A stretch of 64,000 bases of DNA from positions 92,565,988 through 92,629,987 of the forward strand of contig NC_135238.1 in the NCBI RefSeq assembly GCF_051348905.1, read 5' to 3'. The translations under genes and the position numbers were made by a program. The stretch comes from Ranitomeya variabilis. Taxonomy: Eukaryota; Chordata; Amphibia; Anura; Dendrobatidae. The notes under the pieces are model-generated. The model had not been told where the DNA came from, did not search any database, and saw nothing but the letters and a program-made list of their open reading frames with translations. How positions within the stretch are numbered: the first letter of the stretch is position 1; each line of letters starts with the position of its first letter. This document shows positions 57,201 to 64,000 of this stretch, in pieces.

Positions 57201-60200
57201 GACACTGAGTTTGAATCTCAGCAGTTCTTTGTTTCCATCATCATCTCACAAATTTACCATGGCTACGTCTCTACTGATAGTGCAATTGTGAGATTAAGAG
57301 TTTCTTCTGCATAAGAAATGAACCAGTGCTCAGGTTTTAATACATGTGGTAAGCATGTGACCCTGTGGCTAAGTTGGTTAAGGCGACTGTCTTGTAAACA
57401 AGAGACACTGAGTTGAAATCTCAGCAGTGCTTTGTTTTCATCATCTCAGAAACAAACTTCCTATCTTTTCAATCATTCCTAATGTTTCCTACTTTTGTCC
57501 TTGCCGTGGCATTCCTTCTATCTGCATATTCTGTATCATAAGCATGTGGCACTGTGGCTTAGTTGGTTAAAGCGCCTGTCTTGTAAACAGTAGACCCTGA
57601 GTTCGAATCTCAGCAATGCCTTGTTTCCATCGTTATTTCACAAACTTGCCATGGCTACGTCTCTACTGATAGTGCAATTGTGAGATTAAGAGTTTCTTCT
57701 GCATAAGAAATGAACCAGTGCTCAGGTTTTAATGCATGTGACCCTGTGGCTTAGTTGGTTAAGGCGACTGTCTTGTAAACAAGAGACACTGAGTTGAAAT
57801 CTCAGCAGTACTTTGTTTTCATCATCTCAGAAACAAACTTCCTATCTTTTCAATCATTCCTAATGTTTCCTACTTTTGTCCTTGCCGTGGCATTCCTTCT
57901 ATCTGCATATTCTATATCATAAGCATGTGGCACTGTGGCTTAGTTGGTTAAAGCGCCTGTCTTGTAAACAGGAGACCCTGAGTTCGAATCTCAACAGTAC
58001 CTTGTTTCCGTCATCATCTCACAAACTTGCCATGGCTACGTATCTACTGATAGTGCAATTGTGAGATTAAGAGTTTCTTCTGCATAAGAAATGAACCAGT
58101 GCTCAGGTTTTAATGCATGTTGTAAGCATGTGACCCTGTGGCGTAGTTGGTTAAAGCACCTGTCTTGTAAACGTGAGACCCTGAGTTCAAATCTCAGCAG
58201 TGCTTTGTTTTCATCATCTCAGAAACAAACCTCCTATCTTTTCTATCATGCCTACTCTGTATCGTAAGCATGTGGTGCTGTGGCTTAGTTGGTTAAAGCG
58301 CCTGTCTTTTAAACAGGAGACACTGAGTTTGAATCTCAGCAGTTCTTTGTTTCCATCATCATCTCACAAATTTACCATGGCTACGTCTCTACTGATAGTG
58401 CAATTGTGAGATTAAGAGTTTCTTCTGCATAAGAAATGAACCAGTGCTCAGGTTTTAATACATGTGGTAAGCATGTGACCCTGTGGCTTAGTTGGTTAAG
58501 GCGACTGTCTTGTAAACAAGAGACACTGAGTTGAAATCTCAGCAGTGCTTTGTTTTCATCATCTCAGAAACAAACTTCCTATCTTTTCAATCATTCCTAA
58601 TGTTTCCTACTTTTGTCCTTGCCGTGGCATTCCTTCTATCTGCATATTCTGTATCATAAGCATGTGGCACTGTGGCTTAGTTGGTTAAAGCGCCTGTCTT
58701 GTAAACAGTAGACCCTGAGTTCGAATCTCAGCAGTGCCTTGTTTCCATCGTTATCTCACAAACTTGCCATGGCTACGTCTCTACTGATAGTGCAATTGTG
58801 AGATTAAGAGTTTCTTCTGCATAAGAAATGAACCAGTGCTCAGGTTTTAATGCATGTGACCCTGTGGCTTAGTTGGTTAAGGCGACTGTCTTGTAAACAA
58901 GAGACACTGAGTTGAAATCTCAGCAGTGCTTTGTTTTCATCATCTCAGAAACAAACTTCCTATCTTTTCAATCATTCCTAATGTTTCCTACTTTTGTCCT
59001 TGCCGTGGCATTCCTTCTATCTGCATATTCTATATCATAAGCATGTGGCACTGTGGCTTAGTTGGTTAAAGCGCCTGTCTTGTAAACAGGAGACCCTGAG
59101 TTCGAATCTCAACAGTACCTTGTTTCCGTCATCATCTCACAAACTTGCCATGGCTACGTATCTACTGATAGTGCAATTGTGAGATTAAGAGTTTCTTCTG
59201 CATAAGAAATGAACCAGTGCTCAGGTTTTAATGCATGTTGTAAGCATGTGACCCTGTGGCTTAGTTGGTTAAAGCACCTGTCTTGTAAACGTGAGACCCT
59301 GAGTTCAAATCTCAGCAGTGCTTTGTTTTCATCATCTCAGAAACAAACCTCCTATCTTTTCTATCATGCCTACTCTGTATCGTAAGCATGTGGTGCTGTG
59401 GCTTAGTTGGTTAAAGCGCCTGTCTTGTAAACAGGAGACACTGAGTTTGAATCTCAGCAGTTCTTTGTTTCCATCATCATCTCACAAATTTACCATGGCT
59501 ACGTCTCTACTGATAGTGCAATTGTGAGATTAAGAGTTTCTTCTGCATAAGAAATGAACCAGTGCTCAGGTTTTAATACATGTGGTAAGCATGTGACCCT
59601 GTGGCTTAGTTGGTTAAGGCGACTGTCTTGTAAACAAGAGACACTGAGTTGAAATCTCAGCAGTGCTTTGTTTTCATCATCTCAGAAACAAACTTCCTAT
59701 CTTTTCAATCATTCCTAATGTTTCCTACTTTTGTCCTTGCCGTGGCATTCCTTCTATCTGCATATTCTATATCATAAGCATGTGGCACTGTGGCTTAGTT
59801 GGTTAAAGCGCCTGTCTTGTAAACAGGAGACCCTGAGTTCGAATCTCAACAGTGCCTTGTTTCCGTCATCATCTCACAAACTTGCCATGGCTACGTCTCT
59901 ACTGATAGTGCAATTGTGAGATTAAGAGTTTCTTCTGCATAAGAAATGAACCAGTGCTCAGGTTTCAATACATGTTGTAAGCATGTGACCCTGTGGCTTA
60001 GTTGGTTAAAGCACCTGTCTTGTAAACGTGAGACCCTGAGTTCAAATCTCAGCAGTGCTTTGTTTTCATCATCTCAGAAACAAACCTCCTATCTTTTCTA
60101 TCATGCCTACTCTGTATCGTAAGCATGTGGCGCTGTGGCTTATTTGGTTAAAGCGCCTGTCTTGTAAACAGGAGACACTGAGTTTGAATCTCAGCAGTTC

Positions 60201-62566
60201 TTTGTTTCCATCATCATGTCACAAATTTACCATGGCTACGTCTCTACTGATAGTGCAATTGTGAGATTAAGAGTTTCTTCTGCATAAGAAATGAACCAGT
60301 GCTCAGGTTTTAATGCATTTGACCCTGTGGCTTAGTTGGTTAAGGCGACTGTCTTGTAAACAAGAGACACTGAGTTGAAATCTCAGCAGTGCTTTGTTTT
60401 CATCATCTCAGAAACAAACTTCCTATCTTTTCAATCATTCCTAATGTTTCCTACTTTTGTCCTTGCCGTGGCATTCCTTCTATCTGCATATTCTATATCA
60501 TAAGCATGTGGCACTGTGGCTTAGTTGGTTAAAGCGCCTGTCTTGTAAACAGGAGACCCTGAGTTCGAATCTCAACAGTGCCTTGTTTCCGTCATCATCT
60601 CACAAACTTGCCATGGCTACGTCTCTACTGATAGTGCAATTGTGAGATTAAGAGTTTCTTCTGCATAAGAAATGAACCAGTGCTCAGGTTTCAATACATG
60701 TTGTAAGCATGTGACCCTGTGGCTTAGTTGGTTAAAGCACCTGTCTTGTAAACGTGAGACCCTGAGTTCAAATCTCAGCAGTGCTTTGTTTTCATCATCT
60801 CAGAAACAAACCTCCTATCTTTTCTATCATGCCTACTCTGTATCGTAAGCATGTGGTGCTGTGGCTTAGTTGGTTAAAGCGCCTGTCTTTTAAACAGGAG
60901 ACACTGAGTTTGAATCTCAGCAGTTCTTTGTTTCCATCATCATCTCACAAATTTACCATGGCTACGTCTCTACTGATAGTGCAATTGTGAGATTAAGAGT
61001 TTCTTCTGCATAAGAAATGAACCAGTGCTCAGGTTTTAATACATGTGGTAAGCATGTGACCCTGTGGCTTAGTTGGTTAAGGCGACTGTCTTGTAAACAA
61101 GAGACACTGAGTTGAAATCTCAGCAGTGCTTTGTTTTCATCATCTCAGAAACAAACTTCCTATCTTTTCAATCATTCCTAATGTTTCCTACTTTTGTCCT
61201 TGCCGTGGCATTCCTTCTATCTGCATATTCTGTATCATAAGCATGTGGCACTGTGGCTTAGTTGGTTAAAGCGCCTGTCTTGTAAACAGTAGACCCTGAG
61301 TTCGAATCTCAGCAGTGCCTTGTTTCCATCGTTATCTCACAAACTTGCCATGGCTACGTCTCTACTGATAGTGCAATTGTGAGATTAAGAGTTTCTTCTG
61401 CATAAGAAATGAACCAGTGCTCAGGTTTTAATGCATGTGACCCTGTGGCTTAGTTGGTTAAGGCGACTGTCTTGTAAACAAGAGACACTGAGTTGAAATC
61501 TCAGCAGTGCTTTGTTTTCATCATCTCAGAAACAAACTTCCTATCTTTTCAATCATTCCTAATGTTTCCTACTTTTGTCCTTGCCGTGGCATTCCTTCTA
61601 TCTGCATATTCTATATCATAAGCATGTGGCACTGTGGCTTAGTTGGTTAAAGCGCCTGTCTTGTAAACAGGAGACCCTGAGTTCGAATCTCAACAGTACC
61701 TTGTTTCCGTCATCATCTCACAAACTTGCCATGGCTACGTATCTACTGATAGTGCAATTGTGAGATTAAGAGTTTCTTCTGCATAAGAAATGAACCAGTG
61801 CTCAGGTTTTAATGCATGTTGTAAGCATGTGACCCTGTGGCTTAGTTGGTTAAAGCACCTGTCTTGTAAACGTGAGACCCTGAGTTCAAATCTCAGCAGT
61901 GCTTTGTTTTCATCATCTCAGAAACAAACCTCCTATCTTTTCTATCATGCCTACTCTGTATCGTAAGCATGTGGTGCTGTGGCTTAGTTGGTTAAAGCGC
62001 CTGTCTTGTAAACAGGAGACACTGAGTTTGAATCTCAGCAGTTCTTTGTTTCCATCATCATCTCACAAATTTACCATGGCTACGTCTCTACTGATAGTGC
62101 AATTGTGAGATTAAGAGTTTCTTCTGCATAAGAAATGAACCAGTGCTCAGGTTTTAATACATGTGGTAAGCATGTGACCCTGTGGCTTAGTTGGTTAAGG
62201 CGACTGTCTTGTAAACAAGAGACACTGAGTTGAAATCTCAGCAGTGCTTTGTTTTCATCATCTCAGAAACAAACTTCCTATCTTTTCAATCATTCCTAAT
62301 GTTTCCTACTTTTGTCCTTGCCGTGGCATTCCTTCTATCTGCATATTCTATATCATAAGCATGTGGCACTGTGGCTTAGTTGGTTAAAGCGCCTGTCTTG
62401 TAAACAGGAGACCCTGAGTTCGAATCTCAACAGTGCCTTGTTTCCGTCATCATCTCACAAACTTGCCATGGCTACGTCTCTACTGATAGTGCAATTGTGA
62501 GATTAAGAGTTTCTTCTGCATAAGAAATGAACCAGTGCTCAGGTTTCAATACATGTTGTAAGCATG
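49300..62566 (+). repeat. 8,866-bp spaced duplication of about 4.4 kb
   Basis: The segment about 49,300-53,700 recurs at about 58,166-62,566. Matching landmarks include 49,408/58,274, 49,800/58,666, 50,181/59,047, 50,918/59,784, 51,989/60,855 and 52,762/61,628, and the rare A-box variant at 51,263/60,129. Between the copies lie differently ordered monomers, including the fully paired Thr gene at 54,967 and a 726-bp tandem pair (55,359/56,085). Confidence 0.85.
54967..55040 (+). tRNA. tRNA-Thr (TGT), intact, A26
   Basis: All stems pair and both promoter boxes are intact. It is the only fully paired copy I found in the right block (43,159-64,000), where most Thr copies carry a mismatch closing the T stem. 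Confidence 0.9.
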
Positions 62567-64000
62567 TGACCCTGTGGCTTAGTTGGTTAAAGCACCTGTC
62601 TTGTAAACGTGAGACCCTGAGTTCAAATCTCAGCAGTGCTTTGTTTTCATCATCTCAGAAACAAACCTCCTATCTTTTCTATCATGCCTACTCTGTATCG
62701 TAAGCATGTGGCGCTGTGGCTTATTTGGTTAAAGCGCCTGTCTTGTAAACAGGAGACACTGAGTTTGAATCTCAGCAGTTCTTTGTTTCCATCATCATGT
62801 CACAAATTTACCATGGCTACGTCTCTACTGATAGTGCAATTGTGAGATTAAGAGTTTCTTCTGCATAAGAAATGAACCAGTGCTCAGGTTTTAATGCATT
62901 TGACCCTGTGGCTTAGTTGGTTAAGGCGACTGTCTTGTAAACAAGAGACACTGAGTTGAAATCTCAGCAGTGCTTTGTTTTCATCATCTCAGAAACAAAC
63001 TTCCTATCTTTTCAATCATTCCTAATGTTTCCTACTTTTGTCCTTGCCGTGGCATTCCTTCTATCTGCATATTCTATATCATAAGCATGTGGCACTGTGG
63101 CTTAGTTGGTTAAAGCGCCTGTCTTGTAAACAGGAGACCCTGAGTTCGAATCTCAACAGTGCCTTGTTTCCGTCATCATCTCACAAACTTGCCATGGCTA
63201 CGTCTCTACTGATAGTGCAATTGTGAGATTAAGAGTTTCTTCTGCATAAGAAATGAACCAGTGCTCAGGTTTCAATACATGTTGTAAGCATGTGACCCTG
63301 TGGCTTAGTTGGTTAAAGCACCTGTCTTGTAAACGTGAGACCCTGAGTTCAAATCTCAGCAGTGCTTTGTTTTCATCATCTCAGAAACAAACCTCCTATC
63401 TTTTCTATCATGCCTACTCTGTATCGTAAGCATGTGGTGCTGTGGCTTAGTTGGTTAAAGCGCCTGTCTTTTAAACAGGAGACACTGAGTTTGAATCTCA
63501 GCAGTTCTTTGTTTCCATCATCATCTCACAAATTTACCATGGCTACGTCTCTACTGATAGTGCAATTGTGAGATTAAGAGTTTCTTCTGCATAAGAAATG
63601 AACCAGTGCTCAGGTTTTAATACATGTGGTAAGCATGTGACCCTGTGGCTTAGTTGGTTAAGGCGACTGTCTTGTAAACAAGAGACACTGAGTTGAAATC
63701 TCAGCAGTGCTTTGTTTTCATCATCTCAGAAACAAACTTCCTATCTTTTCAATCATTCCTAATGTTTCCTACTTTTGTCCTTGCCGTGGCATTCCTTCTA
63801 TCTGCATATTCTGTATCATAAGCATGTGGCACTGTGGCTTAGTTGGTTAAAGCGCCTGTCTTGTAAACAGTAGACCCTGAGTTCGAATCTCAGCAGTGCC
63901 TTGTTTCCATCGTTATCTCACAAACTTGCCATGGCTACGTCTCTACTGATAGTGCAATTGTGAGATTAAGAGTTTCTTCTGCATAAGAAATGAACCAGTG
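58200..64000 (+). repeat. 2,581-bp higher-order repeat, about 2.2 units
   Basis: Landmarks at 58,274/60,855/63,436, 58,666/61,247/63,828, 59,047/61,628 and 60,129/62,710 are spaced 2,581 bp. This equals one 1,855-bp unit plus a 726-bp subunit, so the larger period likely arose by unequal crossover among smaller ones. The same 2,581-bp step links about 49,300-51,200 with 51,900-53,800. Confidence 0.85.

Larger units (their letters stand above)
43159..64000 (+). repeat. tRNA-Thr tandem array, right block
   Basis: Array continuing to the right edge, more regular than the left blocks. The common order is a Thr copy, a GACCCTG copy with ACGTG stem strand, a short spacer, then a GGTGCTG copy with TGT or TTT loop, an A copy, and again a Thr copy. 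AGT copies are absent. The only fully paired Thr gene noted is 54,967-55,040. A subgroup at 51,263, 60,129 and 62,710 has a changed A box (GGCTTATTTGG). Confidence 0.92.

Overview
The window is almost entirely one tandem array of tRNA-Thr-derived sequences, interrupted by four mobile-element insertions. No ordinary host protein gene is visible. The array fills about 48 kb and runs off both ends. It holds roughly 250 tRNA-like sequences (my estimate from monomer spacing of about 142-202 bp). All lie on the + strand.

The setting is an animal nuclear genome. The tRNA-Thr body closely matches vertebrate tRNA-Thr(AGT/TGT). The LTR elements are chromodomain Ty3/Gypsy elements of the Tf1/Sushi/Amn kind, and vertebrate members of this group are best known from fish and amphibians. 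A large-genome amphibian, probably a frog, is my best guess; this is inference and not proven by the sequence.

Layout: 1-11,430 array with a 5,485-bp tandem duplication; 11,431-12,138 foldback DNA transposon (MITE-like); 12,139-25,841 array; 25,842-29,794 element A, a short broken chromovirus copy on the - strand; 29,795-31,754 array; 31,755-43,158 element B, a chromovirus on the + strand inserted inside a tRNA copy; 36,623-42,278 element C, a related chromovirus on the - strand nested inside B; 43,159-64,000 array with 1,855-, 2,581- and 8,866-bp higher-order periods.

The basic array unit is a dimer of about 381 bp. One half (B copy) carries a tRNA-Thr(TGT) gene that in its best forms has a perfect cloverleaf and intact A and B boxes. 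The other half (A copy) is decayed: mismatched acceptor and anticodon stems and a changed B box. B copies lack a nearby run of four T, while A copies have TTTT a few bases after their 3' end. Variants carry anticodon-loop triplets AGT, TCT, TTT and TGC. AGT copies occur only left of about 20.4 kb and TTT copies only right of 21.0 kb, so the array has distinct homogenisation domains.

The three chromovirus copies carry the mark of self-priming: nine bases just after the 5' LTR are perfectly complementary to nine bases 30 nt downstream of the LTR TATA box. The pairing is kept by compensatory changes between the A/B family and C. LTR pairs are nearly identical (A, B) or identical by eye (C), so all three insertions are young, and C is younger than B.
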